A DNA stretch of 64,000 bases from contig QCGD01000007.1 of NCBI GenBank assembly GCA_003280025.1, forward strand, positions 39,060 to 103,059. Direction: 5' to 3'. The notes under the pieces were generated by a model, which saw only the letters and a list, made by a program, of their open reading frames with translations, was not told the origin of the DNA and did no database searches. This stretch comes from Prochlorococcus sp. AG-363-P06. GTDB lineage: Bacteria; Cyanobacteriota; Cyanobacteriia; PCC-6307; Cyanobiaceae. Below, piece by piece: positions 20,784-29,171 of this stretch. Position 1 is the first letter of the stretch, and every line of letters starts with the position of its first letter. Position numbers and translations under genes: made by a program.

Positions 20784-21692
20784 TTAAAGGACTTCTTTTA
20801 AATTGCATACATATAAATCTTGCATTAGATGAAGCCAATCAACCTTCTCCGACCAGCAAGTTTCATCAGTCAAATCACCCGATGATTTTTGGTGAAAGAA
20901 ATATCCTCTTTTTCCTCCATCTCCGAGAGGGGCGCCAAGAGAATTTTCTAATGCTTCTTGATGAGGTTCCAACTGCAGGAATATGTTCTCAATTTCTGCA
21001 TTTCGACCACCTCGAACAAATAAACCTACTTCCTTTTTTCCAATATAAATAGAAACCCAAAGATCAGAGTCAGGGACTTGACGCCAATGAGAACTAGTCG
21101 CCATACGTCCGTCCCATTCTTCCTGCTCAGGATGACGTTCAATAAGATGTTCCCAAAAGCGAAGTCTCCATTTACTTAATCCACTAAGTTCTCCTGATGA
21201 TCGTACTTGTTTTTGTATTTGACGATCCCAATCATTTGGCTTGGCAACGATTTCGAATAATGGAGCAATTGGAGAATTACCAATTTGTACAGCTTTTACC
21301 TGAACAGCAAAAAAAGCAAATGGTGCGACAGTGTGATCATTTAGCCACTGCACTGCTGAGATATGAGGATCTCTAAAACTGCTGGCAACCCAAATAACAA
21401 CTTGTGCTTCTAATCCAGCTAAATAGGTAAGGATTTGTCCAAGATGTGTGTGATCAGTTTGTTCTAATTGGTTTTCAATAAGAACTCTCGAGTCGTTCTG
21501 GGGATTCCTGGCAAGGATATCCGCTGAGAATGAATCAACACTAACTTCTTGACCTTCTAATTCAAGAGGTATACCTATAGCTGCAGATAATCGATCAAGA
21601 TTGTCGGCAAGCCAAGGAGTAAAATCTTGTGCTTCATGACTCCATGCTTCTCTAAGATTTACATTCTTTAGTGTTCCAAGTTTTGTATCCAT
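20784..21692 (-). CDS. DUF4268-family PD-(D/E)XK nuclease-like protein
   Basis: A 302-residue protein. Residues 50-95 have a nuclease-like pattern: Asp58 in 'SFSADILAR', then 'VLIENQLEQTDHTHLGQILTY' split around Glu73 and Gln75, matching a D-x(n)-E-x-Q core. The C-terminal half ('WRLRFWEHLIERHPEQEEWD' and 'WVSIYIGKKEVGLFVR') matches what I know as DUF4268. The family is scattered across bacteria and often sits near restriction or defence genes, but a cellular role is not established. G+C appears higher than in neighbouring core genes, consistent with transfer. It lies inside the island and is followed by a degenerate tag. Confidence 0.8.
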   Translation of the reverse strand: MDTKLGTLKNVNLREAWSHEAQDFTPWLADNLDRLSAAIGIPLELEGQEVSVDSFSADILARNPQNDSRVLIENQLEQTDHTHLGQILTYLAGLEAQVVIWVASSFRDPHISAVQWLNDHTVAPFAFFAVQVKAVQIGNSPIAPLFEIVAKPNDWDRQIQKQVRSSGELSGLSKWRLRFWEHLIERHPEQEEWDGRMATSSHWRQVPDSDLWVSIYIGKKEVGLFVRGGRNAEIENIFLQLEPHQEALENSLGAPLGDGGKRGYFFHQKSSGDLTDETCWSEKVDWLHLMQDLYVCNLKEVL

Positions 21693-21740
21693 TTCTATAA
21701 CCTATTATTCATCTAGCTAAGAAGCAAGAGGTGGGTGGAG

Positions 21741-22049
21741 TTAGTAGTCATCATCATCATCATCATCATCATCTGGGAAAGATCCATCATTTGGGACCTT
21801 GAAGAAGCAACTAATCTCACAATCACCACCAGAAGGATCTTCATCTTTAGTGAAGTTACTTGTTGAGTATGGACAAGACTTCATCCATTCTTCAAATTCT
21901 TTAATCTTATTTTTCGGAATATTGCTGAATATCCATTGCCTCATATAGAATTGATCATTGTCTTCTTCATCCCAAGCTTCAATATCCGCTTCATCATTGA
22001 CGGGACATAAAGCCATCCATTCTTCAAATACTTCAAACTGATTTTTCAT
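21741..22049 (-). CDS. Acidic protein with an internal duplication and a poly-Asp tail
   Basis: A 102-residue protein of unknown function. Two copies of a short motif occur: 'FEVFEEWMALCPVND' near residue 5 and 'IKEFEEWMKSCPYST' near residue 48, each with one Cys followed by Pro. The C-terminus is a run of nine Asp coded by a tandem tca/atc triplet tract on the plus strand (21748-21773), ending in Tyr. Unlike neighbouring island genes it has no tag after its stop. A metal- or protein-binding role is conceivable but not shown. Confidence 0.6.
   Translation of the reverse strand: MKNQFEVFEEWMALCPVNDEADIEAWDEEDNDQFYMRQWIFSNIPKNKIKEFEEWMKSCPYSTSNFTKDEDPSGGDCEISCFFKVPNDGSFPDDDDDDDDDY
21748..21773 (-). 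repeat. Triplet microsatellite coding for poly-Asp
   Basis: About nine tandem copies of a tca/atc triplet at the 3' end of the acidic gene. Because the unit is three bases, slippage would change the Asp count without breaking the frame. Confidence 0.9.
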
Positions 22050-22091
22050 TTTGTTTAATTAAAATAGTTAATGAATAAAAAATTTACGCAT

Positions 22092-22115
22092 TAAAAAAGA
22101 GGGTTTTACCCCTCT
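22092..22115 (-). terminator. Rho-independent terminator after the DUF3303 gene
   Basis: On the minus strand AGAGGG and CCCTCT pair around a short A-rich loop and are followed by six T. It lies directly downstream of tag copy 2, so tag plus hairpin form one unit of about 48 bases that recurs at 22.8 kb. Confidence 0.8.
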
Positions 22116-22120
22116 ATGTT

Positions 22121-22137
22121 AGATCGACTGTCAATCA
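22121..22137 (-). repeat. Island tag, copy 2
   Basis: AGATCGACTGTCAATCA on the plus strand. It is an imperfect palindrome, GATCGAC-T-GTCAATC, with one mismatched pair. It starts 5 bases after the TAG of the DUF3303 gene, in the sense of that gene, and is followed by a terminator hairpin. Confidence 0.85.
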
Positions 22138-22141
22138 CCAA

Positions 22142-22414
22142 CTATGAGTAGACTTTTGCAACCATTGGACCAGCTTCTTCATCAGTAAATACAGGTGTTG
22201 TTTCCCAATTTAAGAATTCACCCCATTCAGCTGCATGTTGATATATTGCTTTTGGATCATCAGTCTTTAAAACTATCCAACCCTCTAAAGAACCAGGTGC
22301 ATGATATCTTCCAATCATCTCAACTCCAGGATAATCTCCCCCTCCACCAAGAAATTTTTCTGCACCTTTTTGATGATATCCAGTCTTAAATGACCAATGC
22401 TGAACATAAAGCAT
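22142..22414 (-). CDS. DUF3303-family small protein
   Basis: A 90-residue protein with the DUF3303 pattern: 'MLYVQHWSFKTGYHQKGAEK' at the start, a Gly-rich 'FLGGGGDYPGVEMIGRYHAP' loop, then 'EGWIVLKTDDPKAIYQHAAE' and 'WETTPVFTDEEAGP'. The fold is a ferredoxin-like dimeric alpha-beta barrel in this kind of protein; no activity is known. It is one of the small, tag-followed genes of the island, all on the minus strand. Confidence 0.8.
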   Translation of the reverse strand: MLYVQHWSFKTGYHQKGAEKFLGGGGDYPGVEMIGRYHAPGSLEGWIVLKTDDPKAIYQHAAEWGEFLNWETTPVFTDEEAGPMVAKVYS

Positions 22415-22494
22415 TTTTTTAATTTTTATTGGCTTTCTATTACTAGCAAGAAAAATAAATCCTGAAAATAAATAATGTTAATTGCCTCTTTTTA

Positions 22495-22511
22495 AGATCG
22501 ACTGTCAATCA
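22495..22511 (-). repeat. Island tag, copy 3 (contains the stop codon of the upstream gene)
   Basis: An exact copy of the 17-base tag. The TGA stop of the gene at 22505-22813 lies inside it. The sequence that follows (aaaaagaggcaatt on the minus strand) looks like a degraded form of the hairpin seen after copies 2 and 4, with the second stem arm missing. Confidence 0.85.
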
Positions 22512-22813
22512 TGAAAACCAACTTTAGAAACAATATTTCCTGAAACAGGATCAGTAACTCCAAGTTCAGGAGACAACTCTTCCATAAATCCTCTAACCTC
22601 ATCAAGGTGAGCAATCATAGCTGGTCTTTGAGCTGCAATAGCTTCTGCACTTTTCCAAATCCCAACAAAACAGTAATCATAATCACCAGTTTTAGCGATA
22701 TATCTTTGAGTCATCCCCTCAAAACTTGTTTTAGCTATTACTTCAAAATATTTTTCTACACAATCCTGTTTCAACTTAAATCTAACGACATTCATGAAAT
22801 TTGGTGAGCTCAT
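22505..22813 (-). CDS. ABM-like (antibiotic-monooxygenase fold) small protein
   Basis: A 102-residue protein: 'MNVVRFKLKQDCVEKYFEVI' at the start, a middle 'DYDYCFVGIWKSAEAIAAQR' segment, and an acidic 'LDEVRGFMEELSPELG' helix. The layout (beta strand, helix, 'FVGIWKS' strand, helix with 'RPAMIAHLDE') is that of dimeric alpha-beta barrel ABM-type domains. Substrate unknown; many such proteins bind heme or quinone-like molecules. The ATG at 22813 touches the T-run of the preceding terminator, so the internal ATG at 22795 may be the real start. Its stop codon lies within a tag. Confidence 0.7.
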   Translation of the reverse strand: MSSPNFMNVVRFKLKQDCVEKYFEVIAKTSFEGMTQRYIAKTGDYDYCFVGIWKSAEAIAAQRPAMIAHLDEVRGFMEELSPELGVTDPVSGNIVSKVGFHD

Positions 22814-22838
22814 AAAAAAAAGAGGGTTTTATCCCTCC
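22813..22838 (-). terminator. Rho-independent terminator between two island genes
   Basis: The minus strand shows GAGGG and CCCTC pairing around an A-rich loop, then eight T that run straight into the ATG of the next gene. It is nearly identical to the hairpin at 22092-22115 and follows tag copy 4. Confidence 0.8.
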
Positions 22839-22844
22839 AATTTT

Positions 22845-22861
22845 AGATCGACTGTCAATCA
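22845..22861 (-). repeat. Island tag, copy 4
   Basis: An exact copy of the 17-base tag, 6 bases after the TAA of the gene at 22868-23218. Together with its hairpin it matches copy 2 over about 48 bases. Confidence 0.85.
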
Positions 22862-22867
22862 ATACAA

Positions 22868-23218
22868 TTATGCCACCAACTGTTTTTCTAATGTCTGATA
22901 TTTAATTACCTCTTTAACATCAATTCCTAATACATCAGCGTCTTCTGATCTTTGACCTAATCCAATATATTCATTAGTTTTATTGTCATACATACCAATA
23001 CCAACTTCAAAACTAATTGGGCTTTCATATTTTCTTGCTTTACTAAACTTTTCTGGAATTAAGACCTGCACAGCCAAACCAATATCTTTTAAAAATAAAT
23101 TAAATTCTGATCTTTTTTCTTCAATCAATCTATCTTTATCTAAAAAGTAATTAACTTTATCTCTAATATCTTTTGCAGTCCATCTAAATTTATATACTCT
23201 GTATTTCTTTCTAGCCAA
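22868..23218 (-). CDS. Unknown protein overlapping the recombinase remnant
   Basis: A 116-residue protein, basic at the start ('MARKKYRVYKFRWTAKD') and otherwise mixed alpha-beta ('IGLAVQVLIPEKFSKARKYE', 'FEVGIGMYDNKTNEYIGLGQ', closing 'EVIKYQTLEKQLVA'). Family not recognised. Its first 26 codons overlap, in another frame, the 3' end of the serine recombinase fragment, so its real N-terminus may have been created by a deletion joining the two. It is the first of the tag-followed genes. Confidence 0.55.
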   Translation of the reverse strand: MARKKYRVYKFRWTAKDIRDKVNYFLDKDRLIEEKRSEFNLFLKDIGLAVQVLIPEKFSKARKYESPISFEVGIGMYDNKTNEYIGLGQRSEDADVLGIDVKEVIKYQTLEKQLVA

Positions 23219-23370
23219 TTAAGATAATCTTGCTCTTGTCTTTCTATTCCAGACTTATCTTCTTTAGTTTGTGCCTTAGTACTAACTCGAATATATGAGA
23301 CGGCAAATTTAGTAGCAACTGGAGTTGGTTTACTGTTTGTTATAGAAGTTTTTATAGACTTTTTAGCCAT
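23140..23370 (-). pseudogene. Serine recombinase, N-terminal remnant
   Basis: Only 76 residues remain. 'VSYIRVSTKAQTKEDKSGIE' followed by 'RQEQDYLNWLERN' is the start of a resolvase/invertase catalytic domain with the nucleophile Ser30 in the Y-x-R-V-S motif. After 'YINLDG' the frame runs into unrelated sequence and stops, so the rest of the catalytic domain and all DNA-binding parts are missing. It cannot be active as it stands. It lies upstream of, and overlaps, the first small gene of the tagged series, next to the core lycopene cyclase gene, and is direct evidence of past mobility. Confidence 0.8.
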
Positions 23371-23436
23371 TACTCTAATTTGACTTAAAGGCAGTATGGC
23401 ACAGGTTTTATGTTATGACAAAAGGGGTAGAATGAC

Positions 23437-24648
23437 TCAATTTATATTAAGCATTCCAAGTTTAACTTTTAAAGGTGAATTTATAAACATCTTACTCATT
23501 ACATAAATTAATTTTGGAAGAGGGAGTGTATTTGTAAGAAAACCGACCCATTCTTTTGTTGATAATTTAAAAAAGCTAGAAAAGAAACTTCTTAATTTAC
23601 TCTCATCAAAACGCATTAATCTTTGGAGACCATATTGATAAAGTTTATGTCTTTGAGTTAATTCATAAGGCCATAATACTTCCCAGCCTTTTGAGGCTAA
23701 TTCAATAGAACTTTGATCTGGTTCTTTTAAATAAATTGCTAACTTTTCTGCAAGTAGTGGAGCTCTTCTTAATAAAGATCCGATCATGTATCCAGATGCA
23801 GGATGAACCATGCTCGCTGCTCCTCCAAAACCAAGCACAAATTGTTTTTTAAATGGAAGAGGTAAATTCATTGGAAACAGACAATTTTCTTCATGGTATA
23901 TCTCTTTTATCTGGATACCTTTATTTTCTAATCTGCTAAAAAGTCTTTTTTTAAGGCGATCTTGAGATAAAGCAGGATAACTAGCTAATGATGTCTCTTC
24001 AACAAAAAAAGTATCATTACCTAAATCCATCGCATAAAGAAAGGAAGGGGATGATAGTTTCTCTTCCTTATTTAAATGGTCTGGTCGAAAATCCATTAAA
24101 ACAAACTGATCCTTTTTAACAGGTGGCGATGAAAATTTACCAACAATTCCATAAGCAGCTTGTTGAGCCACATCATTTCTGGCGGGTCTTTTTATAAAGT
24201 TACTCTTATGACCACTAGCATCAATAACTAATCTTGCCTTTAGTTTTAGGCCTGAGAAACAAATTACTTCAGAAAAGTTTTTTTCTTCTGTGATTTGTTT
24301 CGCTGTTTCATTCAGCCATTCAATACCTTTACATTTTTTTAAAAGTTCATTTTGAAAGGCTTCCTGGTTTATTAATCCGTAATCGTATCTATGTTCTGTA
24401 GAATTATTACCCTTCTCACTTATTCCATTTCCAAAAAAGCTTACTGTATTAGACCATCTATGCGATAGCAATGATTCTAATCCTAATTCCTCTAATTCAG
24501 ATGCCCATATTCCATATGTATTTTCCCATTTATCCTTTGGTGATTTAGTTGATATACCCATAATATTGAGATTCTGTTTGGCTAATTCAGAAGCTAAACA
24601 TAATGCTGCAGGACCAGAACCTAAAATTAAAATATCAAGTATTTTCAT
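23437..24648 (-). CDS. crtL: Lycopene cyclase (CrtL type, probably beta)
   Basis: A 403-residue flavin-dependent cyclase that closes the end rings of lycopene. The dinucleotide-binding 'ILILGSGPAALCLASELA' at the N-terminus, the 'YGIWASELEELGLESL' region, the 'LMDFRPDH' strand and the 'GFGGAASMVHPASGYMIGSL' segment are characteristic. Prochlorococcus carries two such genes (beta and a beta/epsilon form); the beta assignment here rests on its position beside gyrA as I recall it, not on diagnostic residues. It lies 23 bases downstream of gyrA on the same strand and borders the island. Confidence 0.9.
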   Translation of the reverse strand: MKILDILILGSGPAALCLASELAKQNLNIMGISTKSPKDKWENTYGIWASELEELGLESLLSHRWSNTVSFFGNGISEKGNNSTEHRYDYGLINQEAFQNELLKKCKGIEWLNETAKQITEEKNFSEVICFSGLKLKARLVIDASGHKSNFIKRPARNDVAQQAAYGIVGKFSSPPVKKDQFVLMDFRPDHLNKEEKLSSPSFLYAMDLGNDTFFVEETSLASYPALSQDRLKKRLFSRLENKGIQIKEIYHEENCLFPMNLPLPFKKQFVLGFGGAASMVHPASGYMIGSLLRRAPLLAEKLAIYLKEPDQSSIELASKGWEVLWPYELTQRHKLYQYGLQRLMRFDESKLRSFFSSFFKLSTKEWVGFLTNTLPLPKLIYVMSKMFINSPLKVKLGMLNIN

Positions 24649-24671
24649 ATGACCTAATTAGATACCTGTTT

Positions 24672-27269
24672 TTAATTATGTTCACCTGGAATTAATTGGT
24701 CTGAATCCTTGATTTGTTCACGAGGAACAAGGACAACTTCAGATAAATGATCACCTTCATCCAACCTTTGTAATTTTACTCCAGTAGCCGATCTGGATTG
24801 CTGAGAGATTTTATCTGCATTTGTTCTTACAATAACTCCCTTTTCTGTTACTAAAAGTAGTTCTTCACCTTCTCCAAGTACCTTTAACCCAACGAGGACA
24901 TCGTTTTTTATCCTGAATTTCATAGCTCTTAACCCCATACCAGCTCTTTTTTGTAACTTAAAATGTTTTACTGGGACTCTCTTGCCAAGACCAAATGCAC
25001 TGGCTACTAAAACCCATGGTCCATTAGACGAATTACTCTCGACATCATAATCAATCTCGTTAACTGGATCTTCAAGTTTTGCTAATTTATCAACTAGATT
25101 GGATGTTAAGACATCCATGGAAACGAGATTGTCGCCATCTCTTAAGTTCATTGATTTAACACCCCTAGCGGTCCTCCCAAGAGGTCTTAATTCATTATGA
25201 TCCAGCCTAAAATGTATCGTCATTCCTGTTTTTGATCCAATTAGAACACTATCTCCTTCTTTTGATAATCTTACCCATTTCAAAGCATCTCCATCTTCTA
25301 AATTAATTCCTATTAATCCATTTGAGCGTATTTTAGAAAAAGCACTTAGTGATGTCCTTTTTATAAACCCTGCATTAGTTAACATTAATAAGTAAGACTC
25401 GTTTTCAAATGAATCTACAGAAACAAGAGAAGTAATTTGTTCCTCTCTGGGAATTGGAAGTAGTTGAACTGAAGGAGTTCCTTTTGCTGTTCTACTACTC
25501 ATGGGAACTCTATAAGCTGGAAGGGCATAAGCTACACCTCTATCACTGAAGAGCAAAAGAGTATCATGATCATTACAGCTTATGAATAATTTAACTTCAT
25601 CATCTCCCTGGGTTTTAGTTCCAGCTTTCCCCCTAGACCCTCTGCTCGTAGATTCAAATTCATTAACAGGCATTCTTTTTAAATAACCAGCCTCGGTCAA
25701 TAAAACTACTGATCTTTCATTGGCAATTAGATCAATATCATCTAGGCCGCCAGCCAAATTAAGAATTTCTGTTTTTCTTGGAGATGAAAACTTTTCATCA
25801 ATTTTACTAAGTTCCGTCAGTATTATTTCAAAGATCTTTCCTTTATCATTAAGTATATCTTTGTATTTATTTATTTTTTCTGTTAATTCAGCATGCTCCG
25901 CTTTAATTTTATCTGCTTCTAACGCCGTCAATCTCCTTAATTGCATTTGCAAAATTGCATCTGCTTGAGTAACAGATAATTCATGGTCTTTCTGTAATTT
26001 TTCTCGAGCTGTATTGGTATCCTTCGCTGACCTTATTAGTGATATGATTTCATCCATAGCATCTAAGGCTAATAATAGGCCTTTAACAATATGATCTCTT
26101 TCTTCTGCTTTCTTCAATAAAAAGCTTGTTCTTCTTCTAATAGTTTCAACTCTAAAATCTAGAAATACATCTAACATTTTCCTAAGTGAAAGAGTTGTAG
26201 GCTCGCCTTTGACTAGAGCAAGAATATTTGCACTAAAGTTATTTTGAAGTGGAGTTAACTTGAATAAATTATTTAAAACAACCTGAGGATAGGAATCTCT
26301 TTTTAGCTCTATCACAATACGCATTCCATCACGATCACTTTCGTCTCTAATATCAGAGATCCCTTCTAATTTTTTTTCATTAACTAAATCTGCGATCCTT
26401 TCTATTAAAGATGCTTTATTAGTTTGGAAAGGTAGTTCAGTTATTATTACAGCATCTTTTTCTGCTCTACCAGTTGATTTTATTTGTTCAATATCTGCTA
26501 CCCCTCTCATAGTTATTGAACCTCTTCCTGTTATAAAAGTTTCTTTAATGCCTTTTGTTCCTAGAATTTGCCCTCCAGTAGGAAAATCAGGACCTTTAAT
26601 TAATTCAAAAAGATCCTTATCTTGGATTTCGGGGTTTTTAATTATTGATTTGAGACCACTTATTAATTCTCCTAAATTATGAGGTGGAATATTAGTGGCC
26701 ATTCCTACAGCTATACCAGAAGAACCATTTAAAAGGAGTTGAGGTATCCTTGCAGGCAAAACGGTTGGCTCTTGTTGAGATCCATCAAAATTATCTGAGA
26801 AATCAACAGTCTCAGATTCAATATCCTCAAGTAAACTTTCATCTGTAAGGGACTGCAGGCGTGATTCTGTATACCTCATCGCAGCAGGCGGATCATTATC
26901 TACTGAACCAAAGTTTCCATGGCCATCTATAAGAGGCATTCGCATAGAAAAATCTTGTGCCATCCTTACCAAAGCATCATAAACAGCAGTGTCTCCGTGA
27001 GGATGGTATTTGCCTAGAACTTCTCCAACTACTCTCGCACATTTTCTATAAGGCCTCCCACTAGTCAATCCGAGCTCATACATTGCGTAAAGAATTCTTC
27101 TGTGTACTGGCTTTAATCCATCCCTAGCATCAGGAAGAGCACGACCAACAATAACGCTCATAGCATACTCAATGTATGAACGAGACATTTCTTTTCTTAA
27201 ATCAGTCTGAATGATTCGATCGTTGTTTTCGCTCAATCCAGAATCATCAGAATCAACAATATCAGACAT
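24672..27269 (-). CDS. gyrA: DNA gyrase subunit A
   Basis: An 865-residue protein, normal length for GyrA. It opens with '[20 protein letters not shown]' and has the quinolone-region segment '[20 protein letters not shown]', the catalytic tyrosine in 'MRYTESRLQ', and six-bladed C-terminal repeats including a GyrA-box-like '[11 protein letters not shown]'. With GyrB it introduces negative supercoils. It is divergent from guaB3 across about 180 bases. Confidence 0.97.
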   Translation of the reverse strand: MSDIVDSDDSGLSENNDRIIQTDLRKEMSRSYIEYAMSVIVGRALPDARDGLKPVHRRILYAMYELGLTSGRPYRKCARVVGEVLGKYHPHGDTAVYDALVRMAQDFSMRMPLIDGHGNFGSVDNDPPAAMRYTESRLQSLTDESLLEDIESETVDFSDNFDGSQQEPTVLPARIPQLLLNGSSGIAVGMATNIPPHNLGELISGLKSIIKNPEIQDKDLFELIKGPDFPTGGQILGTKGIKETFITGRGSITMRGVADIEQIKSTGRAEKDAVIITELPFQTNKASLIERIADLVNEKKLEGISDIRDESDRDGMRIVIELKRDSYPQVVLNNLFKLTPLQNNFSANILALVKGEPTTLSLRKMLDVFLDFRVETIRRRTSFLLKKAEERDHIVKGLLLALDAMDEIISLIRSAKDTNTAREKLQKDHELSVTQADAILQMQLRRLTALEADKIKAEHAELTEKINKYKDILNDKGKIFEIILTELSKIDEKFSSPRKTEILNLAGGLDDIDLIANERSVVLLTEAGYLKRMPVNEFESTSRGSRGKAGTKTQGDDEVKLFISCNDHDTLLLFSDRGVAYALPAYRVPMSSRTAKGTPSVQLLPIPREEQITSLVSVDSFENESYLLMLTNAGFIKRTSLSAFSKIRSNGLIGINLEDGDALKWVRLSKEGDSVLIGSKTGMTIHFRLDHNELRPLGRTARGVKSMNLRDGDNLVSMDVLTSNLVDKLAKLEDPVNEIDYDVESNSSNGPWVLVASAFGLGKRVPVKHFKLQKRAGMGLRAMKFRIKNDVLVGLKVLGEGEELLLVTEKGVIVRTNADKISQQSRSATGVKLQRLDEGDHLSEVVLVPREQIKDSDQLIPGEHN

Positions 27270-27447
27270 ACAAAAAGGCTTTATTTAATAATAATCGCTG
27301 ATTGTCATAATGAATAAAATAAAACTTATAATTAATTTTCAAATACTCACATTTACACACAAATAAGAAAAAAAACTGTTTTTTTTGAATAAAAATTGGC
27401 TTATTACACCTTTAGTTGTTAATTTAATCAGAATAATTAAAAAATCC

Positions 27448-28611
27448 GTGAATATTGAACTTGGTTTAAACAGAAAAGTCAGAAGGGCTTATGGGATTGA
27501 TGAAATAGCTTTAGTCCCAGGGAATAGAACCCTTGATTACGATTTAACAGACCCTTCTTGGAGAATAGGCAATCTTAAAAGAGAAGTACCCATCATTGCT
27601 AGCGCAATGGATAGTGTTGTTGATGTGAAAACAGCAATTGAACTTAGTAAATTAGGTTCTCTTGGGGTACTTAATATGGAGGGGATACAAACTAGATATG
27701 AATATCCCGAAGAAATATTGTCTCAAATCTCATCTGTTGGAAAAAATGAATTTGTTCCATTAATGCAGAAAATCTATAGTGAACCTGTGAAGAAGGAACT
27801 TATATTAAAAAGAATAAATGAAATTAAGGAAATGGGTGGAATAGCGGCTTTAAGTGGGACTCCTCTGGCAGCTATAAAATTTAAAGAAACACTAGTTCAT
27901 TCGAATATTGATTTGTTTTTTTTGCAAGGCACTGTAGTTTCCACCGAACACCTTGGTATGGAAGGCAAGGAATCCTTAAGTATTAGAAATCTATGTCAAT
28001 CTTTGAAAGTTCCTGTAATAGCAGGAAATTGTGTAACTTATGAAGTAGCTCAACTTCTTATGAAGGCAGGGGTTTCTGGGTTAATGGTTGGTATCGGTCC
28101 AGGAGCTGCTTGTACATCGAGAGGGGTATTAGGAATTGGAATACCTCAAGCAACAGCAATTGCTGATTGTAGTGCTGCAAGAGATGATTACCTTCAAGAA
28201 AGTGGTCAGTATATTCCTATTATTGGTGATGGTGGAATTGTTACTGGTGGGGATATATGTAAATGTTTAGCATGTGGAGCAGATGCAGTAATGATTGGTT
28301 CTCCGATAGCTAAGTCATCAAGTGCTCCAGGGAATGGCTATCACTGGGGTATGGCTACACCAAGCCCAATATTGCCTCGAGGTACGAGAATTGAAGTAGG
28401 TTCTACAGGGTCTTTAGAAAGGATTATTAAAGGCCCAGCATTGCTTGATGATGGGACACATAATTTACTTGGTGCTATTAGGACATCCATGAGCACACTT
28501 GGAGTTAAAAACATTAAGGAAATGCAAAATGTAGAAATAGTTATTGCACCATCACTTTTAACAGAAGGGAAGGTATATCAAAAAGCTCAGCAGCTTGGAA
28601 TGGGTAAATAA
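27448..28611 (+). CDS. guaB3: GuaB3-family IMP dehydrogenase-related protein
   Basis: A protein of about 387 residues of the GuaB3 group, an IMP dehydrogenase paralogue without CBS domains found in actinobacteria and cyanobacteria. 'VRRAYGIDEIALVPGNRTLD' starts the barrel; 'GLMVGIGPGAACTSRGVLGI' carries the active-site Cys loop, and 'GDGGIVTGGDICKCLACGAD' the phosphate site. The GTG at 27448 is preferred because it gives 'MNIELGLNRKVRR', the start I recall for the family; a TTG at 27385 would add 21 residues of AT-rich leader. The Yfr1 RNA lies between this gene and trxA. Confidence 0.9.
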   Translation: MNIELGLNRKVRRAYGIDEIALVPGNRTLDYDLTDPSWRIGNLKREVPIIASAMDSVVDVKTAIELSKLGSLGVLNMEGIQTRYEYPEEILSQISSVGKNEFVPLMQKIYSEPVKKELILKRINEIKEMGGIAALSGTPLAAIKFKETLVHSNIDLFFLQGTVVSTEHLGMEGKESLSIRNLCQSLKVPVIAGNCVTYEVAQLLMKAGVSGLMVGIGPGAACTSRGVLGIGIPQATAIADCSAARDDYLQESGQYIPIIGDGGIVTGGDICKCLACGADAVMIGSPIAKSSSAPGNGYHWGMATPSPILPRGTRIEVGSTGSLERIIKGPALLDDGTHNLLGAIRTSMSTLGVKNIKEMQNVEIVIAPSLLTEGKVYQKAQQLGMGK

Positions 28612-28690
28612 ATTTTAAGACAGAGAACTATTTATAAAAACTTGATTATTTATTTTCAACAAAATCCTTTTTAGGAGTTATTATAGAAAA

Positions 28691-28748
28691 ATGGGTTAAC
28701 TCCCATACTCCTCACACACTAAATCGCCCGTTATTCGGGCTTTTTTTT
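28691..28748 (+). ncRNA. yfr1: Yfr1 small RNA
   Basis: The hallmark layout is present: a 5' hairpin (TGGG/CCCA around 28692-28705), the single-stranded signature ACTCCTCACACAC at 28707-28719, and a 3' terminator hairpin GCCCG/CGGGC (28726-28740) followed by eight T. The position between guaB3 and trxA also matches the known locus. Yfr1 is an abundant cyanobacterial RNA whose C-rich motif pairs with target mRNAs, including outer-membrane porins. The 5' end is estimated; the total length of about 57 bases fits the known size. Confidence 0.95.
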
Positions 28749-28837
28749 GATATTTGTTACTTATATTAGTTTATCTGTAATGAAATCATCACTAAAAAGA
28801 ATAGCCTGCTAAATTTCTTTAAAGGAATACTTAAATT

Positions 28838-29161
28838 ATGTCTTCAGCTCCAGCAGTAACAGATTCATCTTTCGATAAAGAAGTACTGAAAAGTAATCTC
28901 CCAGTATTAGTTGATTTTTGGGCACCATGGTGTGGCCCTTGTAGGATGGTAGCACCAGTAGTCGAAGAAATTTCTAAAGACTTTGAAGGAAAAATTAAAG
29001 TTTTTAAATTAAATACTGATGAGAATCCAAATGTTGCTAGTCAATATGGAATAAGAAGTATTCCAACTTTAATGATTTTTAAAGGTGGTCAAAAAGTAGA
29101 TACTGTTGTAGGTGCTGTTCCAAAAGCAACCCTTGCAAGCACTTTATCTAAGCATTTGTGA
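28838..29161 (+). CDS. trxA: Thioredoxin
   Basis: A 107-residue m-type thioredoxin with active site '[11 protein letters not shown]', cis-Pro in 'RSIPTLMIF', and the buried Asp of 'LVDFWAPW'. It reduces disulfides of target enzymes and receives electrons from thioredoxin reductase. In this cell it is a likely regulator of zwf/opcA and Calvin-cycle enzymes. hisH begins 10 bases after its stop when the TTG start is used. Confidence 0.97.
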   Translation: MSSAPAVTDSSFDKEVLKSNLPVLVDFWAPWCGPCRMVAPVVEEISKDFEGKIKVFKLNTDENPNVASQYGIRSIPTLMIFKGGQKVDTVVGAVPKATLASTLSKHL

Positions 29162-29171
29162 AAATAAAGAT

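Noticed and set aside
21748..21773. Short tandem repeat considered as a CRISPR-like array
   Set aside because: It is a triplet repeat inside a coding frame. No spaced direct repeats or cas genes occur in the window.
20728..22861. Tag copies as true integron attC sites
   Set aside because: They are far shorter than attC sites, and only one copy has a GTTRRRY-like core by chance; no integrase is present. The cassette idea is kept only as an analogy.
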